NCBI GenBank assembly: GCA_934589145.1
Contig: CAKTNW010000003.1
Span: 1-64,000, forward strand
DNA length: 64,000 nucleotides
Reading direction: 5' to 3'
Origin: an uncultured Oscillospiraceae bacterium
GTDB taxonomy: Bacteria; Bacillota; Clostridia; Oscillospirales; Oscillospiraceae
How positions within the stretch are numbered: position 1 is the stretch's first letter; every line of letters starts with the position of its first letter. Shown piece after piece: positions 8,161 through 15,924 of this stretch. The notes under the pieces are model-generated. The model ran no database searches. It saw only the letters and a list, made by a program, of their open reading frames with translations, and was not told where the DNA came from. The translations under genes and the position numbers were made by a program.

Positions 8161-8580
8161 TTAGAACATCTTGTCAACGTATGCGTTCAGCTTTTTCGCG
8201 TCGTAGCTGTCCTTATAGGTGGTCTTGAAGCGCTGGACCGTCAGGGAGTTGAACTGCAGCACCTTGCGGTACTTCATGATACCGGCCACCAGGCCGAACA
8301 GGGCGCAGATGGGGCCATAGGGCAGCATCTTCACGCAGGTGTAGGCCAGGGCCGCAATGACGATGACGGAGATCACCACACCGGCGATCTGCTTTTTCGG
8401 CTGGAGCAGCTTGACCTCCTCGGCGCTGATGATGCCCTCGTCGATCATGGTCTGGGCAAAGCGCTTCTGCACGCCGAACTGGGACACCGCCGACAGTACG
8501 ATGGGCGCCACCGCCAGAAAGGCAAACAGTGTGATGACCGCGTTCCAAAGAAAAACACCAAAATCCTTGATATCGCCCAT
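8161..8580 (-). CDS. Small membrane protein, unknown function
   Basis: 139 residues. An N-terminal hydrophobic helix (about 10-35) is followed by an amphipathic region (MIDEGIISAEEVKLLQPKK), two closely spaced hydrophobic helices (about 65-105) and a basic tail. The start is set by GGAGGAATAACC before the ATG at 8580. It lies 5 bp after the racemase-like gene and about 40 bp before the cNMP-binding protein, probably one operon. Family not recognised. Confidence 0.6.
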   Translation of the reverse strand: MGDIKDFGVFLWNAVITLFAFLAVAPIVLSAVSQFGVQKRFAQTMIDEGIISAEEVKLLQPKKQIAGVVISVIVIAALAYTCVKMLPYGPICALFGLVAGIMKYRKVLQFNSLTVQRFKTTYKDSYDAKKLNAYVDKMF

Positions 8581-8585
8581 AGTGG

Positions 8586-9707
8586 TTATTCCTCCGTTTT
8601 TATCATATGTTGTGGATCGGTATACGCGACGTGTACGTCGCAGCGGCCCGACAGGTACAGCATGTGGCTGTACCGCAGGGAGAAGGACACCGTGTCGCCC
8701 ACCGCCAGCGGGCGGGGACAGTCGGTCACGTCCAGAATGCAGTGGTCGGAGCTGCCGCCCACCACGGTGATGCCGCTCTCGCGGGGCTCCAGGGTCTCCA
8801 ACTCGCCCACATCGGCCCGGCCAAGGGCCAGCAGGGCCCGGCGGCGGATGCCGTGGTCGGCGTACTCCGGCGTGCGGCCGAAGGCGTCGATGCAGAACTC
8901 GCCCTGGGGATAGGTGGGCTTCTCCCGCACCTCGATGACCTCCGCCGTCAGGGTGAAGGTATCGCTGCGGAGATAGTCCATATCCGTGATGTGCCACAGC
9001 CTTTGCAGGTCGTAGCCCAGCAGGATATTCTCGCCGATGCGCAGGTGGTTGATGCCCCGGGGCATGGTATCCCAATGCACCAGAGTGTAGGAGCTGGTGG
9101 CGCCGCCGGAGATGATCTCCAGCTTACGGCCGATGGCCTCCTCCACCCGACCGGCCAGGTCGGTCAGCTGCGTCATCTTCTCCGTCGTGGGCCGGATGGC
9201 GCCGTAGCAGCTGAGATTCACGCCGATGCCCGCCAGGTGAACATGGGGCAGATCCCGCTCCACATGGACGCAGGCGGCGACCAGCTCGTCCGGCTCCCAG
9301 AAGCCCTCACGCAGGTCGCCCAGGTCGGCCATGACGATGACGCTGTGGGTCTTTCCCTGCCGCCGGCACTCCTGCTCCAGGGCGTCCAGGGTGGCCGTCT
9401 CGCTTTGCAGGGACATGTCGCACAGTGCCACGGTGTCCGCCAGCTCGGAGAGACCGGGAATGCGGATCAGCAGGAAAGGGCCCTCCACGCCTGCGGCGCG
9501 GCAGCGGGCCACCTGCTCCAGGCGGCTGGTGCCGATCTGGGACGCGCCCGCCTTCCGCATGACCTGGGCCACAGGGGGCATGCCCTCCACGCCCTTGACG
9601 ATGCCGCACACGGCGATGCCGCGTTCATGGCAGCGGGAGATCACCTGGTGGGCGTTATGGTACAGCCTGTCCAGATGCACCTCCAGACAGGGGAATTGCC
9701 GGTTCAT
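8586..9707 (-). CDS. PLP-dependent alanine/ornithine racemase family protein
   Basis: The 373-residue protein has the fold-type III alanine racemase plan: an N-terminal PLP barrel with the Schiff-base lysine in GIVKGVEG (about Lys38), GxNLSCYG and a SGGATSSY phosphate-binding segment, then a C-terminal beta domain. It matches the ornithine racemase/YhfX-like branch rather than cell-wall Alr, judged by ISGGATSSYTLVHWDTMPRGINHLRIGE. I chose the ATG at 9707, preceded by GAGGTG. It would racemise an amino acid in the cytosol; ornithine is plausible but not proven. Confidence 0.75.
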   Translation of the reverse strand: MNRQFPCLEVHLDRLYHNAHQVISRCHERGIAVCGIVKGVEGMPPVAQVMRKAGASQIGTSRLEQVARCRAAGVEGPFLLIRIPGLSELADTVALCDMSLQSETATLDALEQECRRQGKTHSVIVMADLGDLREGFWEPDELVAACVHVERDLPHVHLAGIGVNLSCYGAIRPTTEKMTQLTDLAGRVEEAIGRKLEIISGGATSSYTLVHWDTMPRGINHLRIGENILLGYDLQRLWHITDMDYLRSDTFTLTAEVIEVREKPTYPQGEFCIDAFGRTPEYADHGIRRRALLALGRADVGELETLEPRESGITVVGGSSDHCILDVTDCPRPLAVGDTVSFSLRYSHMLYLSGRCDVHVAYTDPQHMIKTEE

Positions 9708-9814
9708 GGGTTTCACCTCGTTTGCGATATTGCCATATTGGCAGTCATATCAGTATAACACATCTTTTTCCATAAAGCCACATAAATTTTTCCACCCGGC
9801 CCGCGGACAGAAAA

Positions 9815-9855
9815 CAGCCGCCCGTTTCCGACGCGGGCGGCTGTTCTCCGTAAGA
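9815..9855 (-). terminator. GC-rich hairpin terminator after the flavodoxin gene
   Basis: A 12-bp stem (AACAGCCGCCCG with CGGGCGGCTGTT) followed on the minus strand by TTTTCTG. It lies at the downstream end of the nearly G-free 3' region of the flavodoxin transcript. Confidence 0.6.
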
Positions 9856-10059
9856 GTGATAGAGAAGAGAGGTGAATAAATTGATTGGGATTACGTTTGT
9901 GAAAAGGATAAAGGGATTATGAAATTAGGGGGTTATGTAAGAGGGTGAATACAATGGGATAAAGGGTAACAATGAGAGTGTTATTGGTAAAGAGTGTGAG
10001 TGAGTAAGTGAAGAGAGTGTGTGTTTTGGGAAGTAAATGATTATTTTGTAAGTGATTTT
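9851..10059 (-). promoter_or_regulatory. Nearly G-free, C-rich 3' untranslated stretch (rut-like)
   Basis: Between the flavodoxin stop and the hairpin at about 9815 the plus strand has only three C residues in 209 bases, so the flavodoxin-side transcript has almost no G. Such C-over-G, unstructured RNA is the known preference of Rho. No open reading frame of any quality is present. Confidence 0.55.
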
Positions 10060-10061
10060 CC

Positions 10062-10484
10062 TTACTGAGCCAGGGTCTTGCCCAGCTCACGGCAGGCGTT
10101 CAGGGCCGCGTCATCGGGAGCCTCGCAGCAGGTGACGCTTTCGCACACCAGGTTCAGGCCCGCGTCGTTGCAGTCCTTCTCCCAGCTGCGCATCCATTCG
10201 CCGTCGCCCCAGCCGTAGGAGCCGAACAGGGCCACGCTGGTGCCGCCCAGGCGGTTCTTGCAGCTGTCGAACATAGGCTGGAAGTCCACTTCCTCCAGCA
10301 CCTCGCTGCCCATAGCGGGGCATCCGAAGGCGATGGCGGAATAGCTCAGCGCACCGGCATCCACCTGGTCGGGGGTCATGACGGTGACCTCGGCGCCGGC
10401 TTCCTTCATGCCCTCGGCCACAGCGTTGGCCATGGCCTCGGTGTTGCCGGTGCCGCTCCAGTAAATTACAGCAGTCTTTTTCAT
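10062..10484 (-). CDS. Short-chain flavodoxin
   Basis: The 140-residue protein has the FMN phosphate loop SGTGNTEAMA (about residues 10-19), the 50s loop FGCPAMGSEVLEE, and the 90s loop GSYGWGDGEWM, all typical of clostridial flavodoxins. It is a soluble single-electron carrier that can replace ferredoxin when iron is short. The start has AAAGGACA upstream. It lies about 50 bp after the DUF3793 gene on the same strand, so both are likely under the iron-box-like leader at 11143-11330. Confidence 0.92.
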   Translation of the reverse strand: MKKTAVIYWSGTGNTEAMANAVAEGMKEAGAEVTVMTPDQVDAGALSYSAIAFGCPAMGSEVLEEVDFQPMFDSCKNRLGGTSVALFGSYGWGDGEWMRSWEKDCNDAGLNLVCESVTCCEAPDDAALNACRELGKTLAQ

Positions 10485-10535
10485 GTTTTTTGTGTCCTTT
10501 CTTATATTACTAAATGTTTATTTACTACGTCATTT

Positions 10536-11087
10536 TCAGCTGGCAACGGTCAACTGGCCGATGTCGGAGCCGGAGCGCCACAGAGCACAGTAGATCTCCG
10601 TGCACTTGCGGAACTGGGCGAACAGGCGGCGGGCCTTCTCCTCGTCGCCGTAGACCTTCCACAGGCCGGCGCACTTGAAGTCGCGGGAGCGGTGCTCGAT
10701 GAAGCCCTGCACATCCTCCGGGGGATAGCTGAGGAACAATCCCACCTCGTGGGGGAACTCGCCCTCCTCGCGGAAGCGGCGGATCAGCTTTGCCACGCAG
10801 CGCTGGCACCCGTCGCAGCGGTAGCCCGCCTTTTGCAGAATGTCCTGGGCCAGGCCGCTCTCCAGATCACGCCGCAGCCCGGCGGGACGGTACAGATACA
10901 GCAGCGCCTGATCGTCGCGGTACCGGATGGGCAGCAGGCACAGGCCCTTGGGCACCAGCAGACGGTTGAGGCGGCGGATGTCCGACAGGAGGGACGCCCG
11001 GTCATCGCAGGGGCAGGGGAACAGACTGCCCGTTTTGATGCCCGCCAGTGTAGGGGCACACTGTTTGATCAACAATTCTTCTGACAT
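10536..11087 (-). CDS. DUF3793 family protein
   Basis: The 183-residue protein matches the DUF3793 pattern: an early HCAP-like segment (here QCAPTLAGIKTGSLF), CDDRASLLSDIRRLNRLL, YRPAGLRRDLE, CDGCQRCVAKLIRRF and FPHEVGLFLSYPPEDVQGFI. Four conserved cysteines could bind metal or heme. In Clostridia this family is often beside flavodoxin and ferrous-iron transport genes, as here with flavodoxin directly downstream. The biochemical function is unknown. The leader carries tandem terminator plus operator modules. Confidence 0.8.
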   Translation of the reverse strand: MSEELLIKQCAPTLAGIKTGSLFPCPCDDRASLLSDIRRLNRLLVPKGLCLLPIRYRDDQALLYLYRPAGLRRDLESGLAQDILQKAGYRCDGCQRCVAKLIRRFREEGEFPHEVGLFLSYPPEDVQGFIEHRSRDFKCAGLWKVYGDEEKARRLFAQFRKCTEIYCALWRSGSDIGQLTVAS

Positions 11088-11142
11088 ACGCCGCCTCCTC
11101 TCGTCTGCTAGTATGGTGGGGGATGATGTCCGTTATTCGTCA

Positions 11143-11233
11143 GTTAGCATTGCCTAACCGCACTGTTTTAAAAAAGCTGCCGTGTGGGGCAGTCTCCGAA
11201 AACAGTACCTCGCAATAGTTAGCGTAAGCTAAC
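11143..11233 (-). promoter_or_regulatory. Two iron-box-like palindromes 75 bp apart
   Basis: GTTAGCATTGCCTAAC (11143-11158) and GTTAGCGTAAGCTAAC (11218-11233) are near-perfect inverted repeats resembling DtxR/IdeR-type boxes (TTAGGTTAGSCTAACC). Each is preceded, in the direction of DUF3793 transcription, by a terminator-like hairpin. Iron control is inferred from the flavodoxin/DUF3793 context. Confidence 0.6.
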
Positions 11234-11267
11234 CGTCGGGTCTTAAAAAAGCTGCCGGGCTTGGCAG
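11170..11267 (-). terminator. Two tandem leader hairpins with U runs (attenuators)
   Basis: On the minus strand CTGCC/GGCAG stems at 11177-11192 and 11252-11267 are each followed by six T residues (11170-11175, 11245-11250). They are spaced by exactly 75 bp, as are the two palindromes, so the module is a tandem duplication inside the DUF3793 leader. Confidence 0.65.
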
Positions 11268-11301
11268 TTCTTTCAAGCAATTCCCTATCGGAACTATAGG
11301 C

Positions 11302-11330
11302 ATTGTAACATAGCTTTCTCTGTTTGGCAA
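11302..11330 (-). promoter_or_regulatory. Promoter of the DUF3793-flavodoxin leader
   Basis: Minus-strand TTGCCA (11325-11330), 17-bp spacer, TACAAT (11302-11307). Transcription from here would cross both attenuator-like hairpins before DUF3793 at 11087. Confidence 0.65.
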
Positions 11331-11365
11331 GACCTTTTTTCAAAATTTTCCAGATTTTTTTGAAA

Positions 11366-11407
11366 GGTCACAGACAGGGCAGGGAAGTCCCTGCTCTGTC
11401 TGTGACC
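11366..11407 (-). terminator. Terminator of azlCD
   Basis: A long stem (about 19 bp with one mismatch, GGTCACAGACAGGGCAGGG against its complement) followed on the minus strand by CTTTCAAAAAAATC. Confidence 0.7.
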
Positions 11408-11432
11408 GAAACGCTGCGATTTTCCGGGGAAA

Positions 11433-11768
11433 TCAGGCGAAAACCACCTGGACCAGCACCATATAGACCACCGTACCCGCGCCGATGGACAGCAGCACGT
11501 TGCGCTTCCACAGGTGCAGCCCCGTCACCACCGCCAGGGCGATCAGCTCCGGCAGGCCGTGGGGCGCGGCGGCGATGTCCACATTCCGCAGGCAGTACAC
11601 CACCAGCAGACCCATCATGGCGGCGGGCAGGGTGCGCCCCAGATACTCCACCACCTTGGGGATGGGTTTGTTGTCGGGGAACAGCAGGAAGGGCAGGAAC
11701 CGGGTGATGATGGTGCCCAGCGTCACGGCACCGGCGATCACCAGCGCCTGGGTCGTTGTCAATGTCAT
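11433..11768 (-). CDS. azlD: AzlD family branched-chain amino acid exporter, small subunit
   Basis: This 111-residue membrane protein has four hydrophobic segments and the AzlD pattern TRFLPFLLFPDNKPIPKVVEYLGR and LPAAMMGLLVVYCLR. It forms an exporter of branched-chain or similar amino acids with AzlC. Its ATG overlaps the azlC stop (ATGA at 11765-11768), showing translational coupling. A strong hairpin follows. Confidence 0.9.
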   Translation of the reverse strand: MTLTTTQALVIAGAVTLGTIITRFLPFLLFPDNKPIPKVVEYLGRTLPAAMMGLLVVYCLRNVDIAAAPHGLPELIALAVVTGLHLWKRNVLLSIGAGTVVYMVLVQVVFA

Positions 11769-12457
11769 AGCTTCTTCCTCCCCAGCAGTAATACGATCAG
11801 CACCAGCACCATGGCGGGGATCACCAGATTGTCCGCGCCGAACACCGCCAGCGCCGCAGCGGAGCACACCAGGCCGATGACGCCGCTCATGCGGTTCTGG
11901 GGATTCTTCACCTGCTCGATGAACAGCACCACGAACAGGCCCGTCAGGGCGAAGTCCAGGCCCGTGGTGTCGAAGGTAATGAACCGGCCCGCCACCGCGC
12001 CCAGCACCGAGCCTGCCGCCCAGTAGCCGTAGTTCAGCAGCGACACCGCCAGATAGAAGTCCTTCCGGGACACATCGGCAGGCGGCTCCACCGAGGAGAC
12101 GATGGAGAAGGTCTCGTCGCTGAGGGTGTAGATCAGCGGGAATTTGGCCGCGCCCAGGCCGCGGTATTTGCCCAGCATGGACACGCCGTAGAACAGGTGG
12201 CGGGCGTTGACCATCAGGCTCATCAGAAACGCCTGGATGGGATCAAAGGCGGTGGTCAGCAGCGTGATGGCCACGAACTGCATGCTGCCGCAATAGGCCA
12301 GGCAGCACATCAGCAGCACCCATGGCACGCCGTAGCCCTTGGTCTGCATCAGCACGCCGTAGGCGATGCCCAGCACCAGGTACCCGGTCAGCACCGGGAT
12401 GGTCTGGGGGAACGCGGCGCGGATGGCAGCCAGGGCGGGATGTGGCTTTTTCTCCAT
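11765..12457 (-). CDS. azlC: AzlC family branched-chain amino acid exporter, large subunit
   Basis: This 230-residue protein has the AzlC family pattern (PVLTGYLVLGIAYGVLM, AYCGSMQFVA, MVNARHLFYG) and about seven hydrophobic segments. It is the main permease subunit, acting with AzlD in the cytoplasmic membrane. The substrate class (branched-chain amino acids and analogues) comes from family knowledge. No leucine-responsive regulator is adjacent. Confidence 0.9.
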   Translation of the reverse strand: MEKKPHPALAAIRAAFPQTIPVLTGYLVLGIAYGVLMQTKGYGVPWVLLMCCLAYCGSMQFVAITLLTTAFDPIQAFLMSLMVNARHLFYGVSMLGKYRGLGAAKFPLIYTLSDETFSIVSSVEPPADVSRKDFYLAVSLLNYGYWAAGSVLGAVAGRFITFDTTGLDFALTGLFVVLFIEQVKNPQNRMSGVIGLVCSAAALAVFGADNLVIPAMVLVLIVLLLGRKKL

Positions 12458-12602
12458 ACATCCACCTCCGGATAAAGAAGCTGTAAAGTGCCCTCATTAT
12501 ATCTGAGGCCGCGGGAAAAAGCAAGAAAAGTTTACAATTACCGCCTTGATTCTCTGTATAGGTGTGGTATCGTGTAGATACAGAAGAAAGGAGTGTGATC
12601 CC

Positions 12603-12797
12603 ATGAAGAAGCTGCATAAGGTAGAGCAAGGCAAGATGCTCTGCGGTGTGTGCACCGGTATCGCCGCCTATTTCGACATTGATCCCACGCTGGTGCGTCT
12701 GGGGTGGGTGCTGTTCTCCCTGCTGGGCGGCAGCGGTATCCTGGCCTACATCATCTGCGCGCTGATCGTCCCCGACGATCCGGATAAGGTACAATAA
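12603..12797 (+). CDS. PspC domain small membrane protein
   Basis: The 64-residue product is a single PspC domain: KLHKVEQGKMLCGVCTGIAAYFDIDPTLVRLGW followed by a hydrophobic segment and IVPDDP. The ATG at 12603 has AAAGGAGTGTG upstream. In other bacteria PspC domains sense envelope stress. It stands alone and ends at a strong terminator. Confidence 0.88.
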   Translation: MKKLHKVEQGKMLCGVCTGIAAYFDIDPTLVRLGWVLFSLLGGSGILAYIICALIVPDDPDKVQ

Positions 12798-12802
12798 TAC
12801 GG

Positions 12803-12830
12803 CAAAAGCACCCCGGAGGGGTGCTTTTGT
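12803..12830 (+). terminator. Terminator after pspC-like gene
   Basis: AAAAGCACCCC with GGGGTGCTTTT, a perfect 11-bp stem ending in T residues. Confidence 0.9.
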
Positions 12831-12835
12831 TTCGT

Positions 12836-12864
12836 TTGACAACCCACCGGCGGCCTGATACAAT
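12836..12864 (+). promoter_or_regulatory. Promoter of the aconitase-X operon
   Basis: TTGACA (12836-12841), 17-bp spacer, TACAAT (12859-12864), 31 bp before the start codon. Confidence 0.8.
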
Positions 12865-12894
12865 AGAAACATCAAACAAAAAGGAAGTGATCCC

Positions 12895-14175
12895 ATGATC
12901 CTGACTCCCCAGCAGCAGGCGCTGCTTGACGGCGAAAAGGGCGAGGTCATGGCCAAGGTGGTCAAAACCCTGGTCATGTACGGCGACGCCTTCGGCGCGG
13001 AGCGGATGGTGCCCGTCACCAGCCAATACGGCCACACGGTCATCAGCTTCGGTCTGGACGTGATGAAGCCGGTGTACGACCTGTACGACCAGCTGATCGC
13101 CGCCGGACTGACCGACGGCCAGCGCTTCACCGCCGATCCCCGCCCGCTGGACGAAAACGTTCCCTCCGGCCTTCTGGAGGACGTGGTGTTCAAGAAGATC
13201 ATGTATACCCAGCAGGCGCGGTACGAGCAGCAGCTCCAGAAGCTGGGCATCGTCAGCGACGACGCCTATACCTGCACCTGCTATATGGACGAGGTGGGCA
13301 ACGTTCCCCAAAAGGGCGACGTGCTGACCTGGGCGGAATCCTCCGCCGTGGTGTACGCCAACTCCGTGCTGGGCGCACGGTGCAACCGCAACTCCGGCAT
13401 TCTGGAGCTGATGGGCAGCATCGCGGGCTTTGTGCCGGAGTTCGGCCTGCTGACCGACGCGGGCCGCAAGGCCACCTGGGTGGTGGAGGTGCGCTGCACC
13501 ACCTGTCCCGAGCCCCAGCTGCTGGGCAGCGCCATCGGCATGAAGGTCATGGAGGAGGTGCCCTACATCAAGGGCATGAACACCTGGCTGGGCACCGAGC
13601 TGGACGACGGCGCGAAAACGTATCTGAAGGACTTCGGCGCGGCCACCGCCTCCAACGGCGCGGTGGGCCTGTACCACATCGCCGGACTGACCCCGGAGGC
13701 CAAGGAGCAGGGAGAGAGCCTGATCGCGGAGAACGCCAAGGTCTACGTCATCGACGACGCGGAGCTTCAGCGGGTGAAGGACAGCTATCCCGTCATGTGG
13801 AAGAATCCCCACGCCAAGCCGGAGCTGTGCTTCGTGGGCTGCCCTCACATGTCCCTGAAGCAGCTCCGCGACTGGACGGACGCGGTAGAGCGGAACCTGC
13901 GGCTGAATGACCTTGACAAGGTGACCGTTCCCACGGTGTTCACCGCCGCACCCGCCGTCATCAAGGCGTTCGAGCAGGACACCGTCTACGCGGCGCGGCT
14001 GCACAATATGGGCGTGGTGGTCAGCTACATCTGCCCGCTGATGTACATGAATAACCCCCTGTGCAAGAAGAAGGCGGTCATCACCTCCTCCAACAAGCTG
14101 CGCACCTATACCAGCGCCCGGTACTATACCGAGCGGGAGATCCTGGACATCATCACCGGAAGGGAGGCCGACTGA
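12895..14175 (+). CDS. Aconitase X catalytic (large) subunit
   Basis: The 426-residue protein fits the aconitase X catalytic subunit: MVPVTSQYGHT near residue 39, CTCYMDEVGNVP, a central AESSAVVYANSVLGARCNRNSG block, and late VGCPHMSLKQL with cysteines placed to hold an iron-sulfur cluster. The small subunit follows after one base. Family members dehydrate hydroxyproline derivatives in bacteria or mevalonate 5-phosphate in archaea. No mevalonate or hydroxyproline gene is adjacent here, so the substrate is open. The gene is first of a four-gene unit. Confidence 0.88.
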   Translation: MILTPQQQALLDGEKGEVMAKVVKTLVMYGDAFGAERMVPVTSQYGHTVISFGLDVMKPVYDLYDQLIAAGLTDGQRFTADPRPLDENVPSGLLEDVVFKKIMYTQQARYEQQLQKLGIVSDDAYTCTCYMDEVGNVPQKGDVLTWAESSAVVYANSVLGARCNRNSGILELMGSIAGFVPEFGLLTDAGRKATWVVEVRCTTCPEPQLLGSAIGMKVMEEVPYIKGMNTWLGTELDDGAKTYLKDFGAATASNGAVGLYHIAGLTPEAKEQGESLIAENAKVYVIDDAELQRVKDSYPVMWKNPHAKPELCFVGCPHMSLKQLRDWTDAVERNLRLNDLDKVTVPTVFTAAPAVIKAFEQDTVYAARLHNMGVVVSYICPLMYMNNPLCKKKAVITSSNKLRTYTSARYYTEREILDIITGREAD

Positions 14176-14176
14176 T

Positions 14177-14617
14177 ATGAAGGAATTCAAGGGCCGCGTC
14201 GTGGTGCCCGGCACCTGTCAGGCGGAAGCGCTGGTGAGCCATGGCGGCTTCAACACGCTGGCCAGCTATCAGATGGCGCTGATGTTCGGCGACAAGAAGG
14301 TAAAGTGCGGCGACCAGAACAACGCCGACCTCTATAAGAAGCCCATGCTGGGCAAGGCCCTGTGCCTGCCCATGACCATCGGCTCCACCACCGGCGGCAT
14401 GGTGTTGTTCACCGCCTGCGCCCTGGGCAAGCAGCCCGCCTGCATGCTGTTCTCCGTGCCCATCGACTCCCTGGCCGCCAGCGGCGCGATCCTGGGCGAC
14501 GTGTGGACCGACGGCAAGATGCCTGTGGTGGACAGTCTGGGCGAGGAATTTCTGGAATACGTCAAGACCGGCATGCAGGTGACGGTGGGCGAAGAAGGGA
14601 TCGTGACGGTGGAATGA
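14177..14617 (+). CDS. Aconitase X swivel (small) subunit, DUF126
   Basis: The 146-residue protein has the DUF126/AcnX small-subunit pattern (GRVVVPGTCQAEALVSHGGFN, LCLPMTIGSTTGG), which closes over the active site of the large subunit. The two are separate here, as in most bacteria and archaea. The stop overlaps the next start (ATGA at 14614-14617). Confidence 0.88.
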   Translation: MKEFKGRVVVPGTCQAEALVSHGGFNTLASYQMALMFGDKKVKCGDQNNADLYKKPMLGKALCLPMTIGSTTGGMVLFTACALGKQPACMLFSVPIDSLAASGAILGDVWTDGKMPVVDSLGEEFLEYVKTGMQVTVGEEGIVTVE

Positions 14618-14907
14618 GCGATAACGTATTTGACAAGAAGCCCAGCGAGTGCCGCTATTCCTTCATGCAGCACAAGGAGTGCGAGTTCTTCCCCTGCCAC
14701 GCCACCAACCATCCGGAGGATTTCAACTGCCTATTCTGCTACTGCCCGCTGTATGCCCTGGGCAGCCGGTGCGGCGGCAATTTCAAGTGGCTGGAAAACG
14801 GCGTGAAGGACTGCTCCGCCTGCATGCTGCCCCATGGCCGCGGCAGCTATGAGTATATCATGGGCAAGTTCCCCCTGATCTCCGCCATGGCCAAGCGCAA
14901 CCGGTAA
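14614..14907 (+). CDS. Cysteine-rich small-domain protein (PF04071-like)
   Basis: The 97-residue product carries ten cysteines in a pattern I recognise as the cysteine-rich small domain: HKECEFFPCH, NCLFCYCPLY, CGGNF and KDCSACMLPH. These probably bind metal or an iron-sulfur cluster. It is coupled to the aconitase X small subunit by an ATGA overlap, suggesting a role in cluster handling for that enzyme or simply shared regulation; the link is inference. Confidence 0.75.
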   Translation: MSDNVFDKKPSECRYSFMQHKECEFFPCHATNHPEDFNCLFCYCPLYALGSRCGGNFKWLENGVKDCSACMLPHGRGSYEYIMGKFPLISAMAKRNR

Positions 14908-14908
14908 C

Positions 14909-15295
14909 GTGGAAGCCAAAAGGAACCGGATCTGCCTGACAACGCCCAAACGGAACCCCTTGTTCACGATCCTCTGCGCGTATGGCTTTTCCGGTGTGAA
15001 CGCCATTGTCACATTGCTTCTGCTGCGGGGCAGCCCGTCTCATAGCGATTTTTGGGAGAGCTTCCTGTTTGGCGGCGCACTTCTCCTGTTGATGGTTCCC
15101 GTTACCCTGTGGGATAACAGGCCGGGAACTCGCGATCTTGGGGCAGCGGTGATGACCCTGCTGCTTTACGCCGCTGTGTGCGGCGGCTGCGCGTATGTGC
15201 TGTCTCCGTGGATGCTCCTGCTCTGCTGCGCCGAGGCCGGCATTTACTTTGCCTTGGGATATCTCATCAAAAGATTCCGCCGCTGTCGGCGGTGA
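14909..15295 (+). CDS. Small membrane protein at the end of the AcnX operon
   Basis: This 128-residue frame starts with GTG one base after the previous stop and has three to four hydrophobic segments with a basic C-terminus (LIKRFRRCRR). No family is recognised. It is followed by a terminator at 15308. GTG is the only start I see close to the upstream gene, and the gene is somewhat less certain than its neighbours. Confidence 0.5.
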   Translation: MEAKRNRICLTTPKRNPLFTILCAYGFSGVNAIVTLLLLRGSPSHSDFWESFLFGGALLLLMVPVTLWDNRPGTRDLGAAVMTLLLYAAVCGGCAYVLSPWMLLLCCAEAGIYFALGYLIKRFRRCRR

Positions 15296-15307
15296 AGCAA
15301 AACGTGT

Positions 15308-15340
15308 CAAGCCCCTGACCCACCAGGTCAGGGGCTTGCT
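15308..15340 (+). terminator. Terminator of the AcnX operon
   Basis: AAGCCCCTGACC and GGTCAGGGGCTT form a perfect 12-bp stem, followed by GCTTTGT; a weak T tail. Confidence 0.75.
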
Positions 15341-15378
15341 TTGTGAGACGTTGTGCAGCGATAACGTTTTTATCAATA

Positions 15379-15630
15379 TTACCGTAAAACCATATCCAGG
15401 TCGCGGGTAACAGTACCGTCCTCCAGAATGAAGCAAGGGATTCCAATGCCGCCGCTTTCCCGTATGTCGGCGTAGGCGGGAGCCTCTTGCCGCAGAGATA
15501 GATAGACCTTTAAGTCGGACAGGCTGGCAGATAAATTTTTGAAATCGATTTCCACGTTTGCCTCACTGAGCCGGTTCAGGGCATACAGGGTATCCGGACA
15601 CAGGTGGCTGCCAATTACCGTAACTTTCAT
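15379..15630 (-). CDS. Glutaredoxin-related thioredoxin-fold protein
   Basis: The 83-residue protein has a thioredoxin-like start (KVTVIGSHLCPDTLYALNRL) with a single active-site cysteine in CPDT, and a cis-proline segment GIGIPCFILEDG. It is a known small clostridial type, probably for thiol or metal handling. A promoter TTGACA-17-TACGAT lies at 15744-15772 on the minus strand. The untranslated leader contains the 21-bp repeat at 15673. Confidence 0.7.
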   Translation of the reverse strand: MKVTVIGSHLCPDTLYALNRLSEANVEIDFKNLSASLSDLKVYLSLRQEAPAYADIRESGGIGIPCFILEDGTVTRDLDMVLR

Positions 15631-15672
15631 AATAAAACTCCTTCTCCGAATTGTGTGGCTGTGCTGGCTTTA

Positions 15673-15693
15673 CCATGGACTGACAAGGGCAAA
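15673..15693. repeat. 21-bp direct repeat, left of the Dnd island
   Basis: The sequence starting CCATGGACTGACAAGGGC is found again at 21651-21671 in the same orientation. The pair brackets 16.1-21.6 kb, which is lower in GC and holds the Dnd genes. Both copies are near an AAAGACACG segment belonging to a hairpin. Confidence 0.7.
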
Positions 15694-15924
15694 AGCGCCG
15701 GAAAGACACGTTGTCGGCGCGTCTGCCCTTATCATTCAATGGTATCGTAATCCCTTATTTGAAAAGTGTCAATCTATATTTGGGGAATGAATGCCAAAAC
15801 AGAAGCAGAGAAAGGCTTGCCCCCATATAACAGGTAGCTTTGAAAATCTGTAAACCGAGGTGCTGTGCCTGGAGACATGTGAGCAAAATGGACGCTTATA
15901 TACGGCATAATGATCAAGAGGGAG

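Noticed and set aside
11140-11343. 67-codon frame with repeated GSFFKT peptide in the DUF3793 leader
   Set aside because: It starts with TTG without a ribosome site, and its repeats are only the translated 75-bp terminator/operator modules.
12895-14617. LeuC/LeuD-type isopropylmalate isomerase
   Set aside because: The large subunit is shorter and its motifs fit aconitase X, and the small subunit is DUF126, not LeuD.
14909-15295. Dropping the membrane protein after the Cys-rich gene as spurious
   Set aside because: Hydrophobic segments, tight spacing and a terminator right after it favour a real gene, so it was kept at modest confidence.
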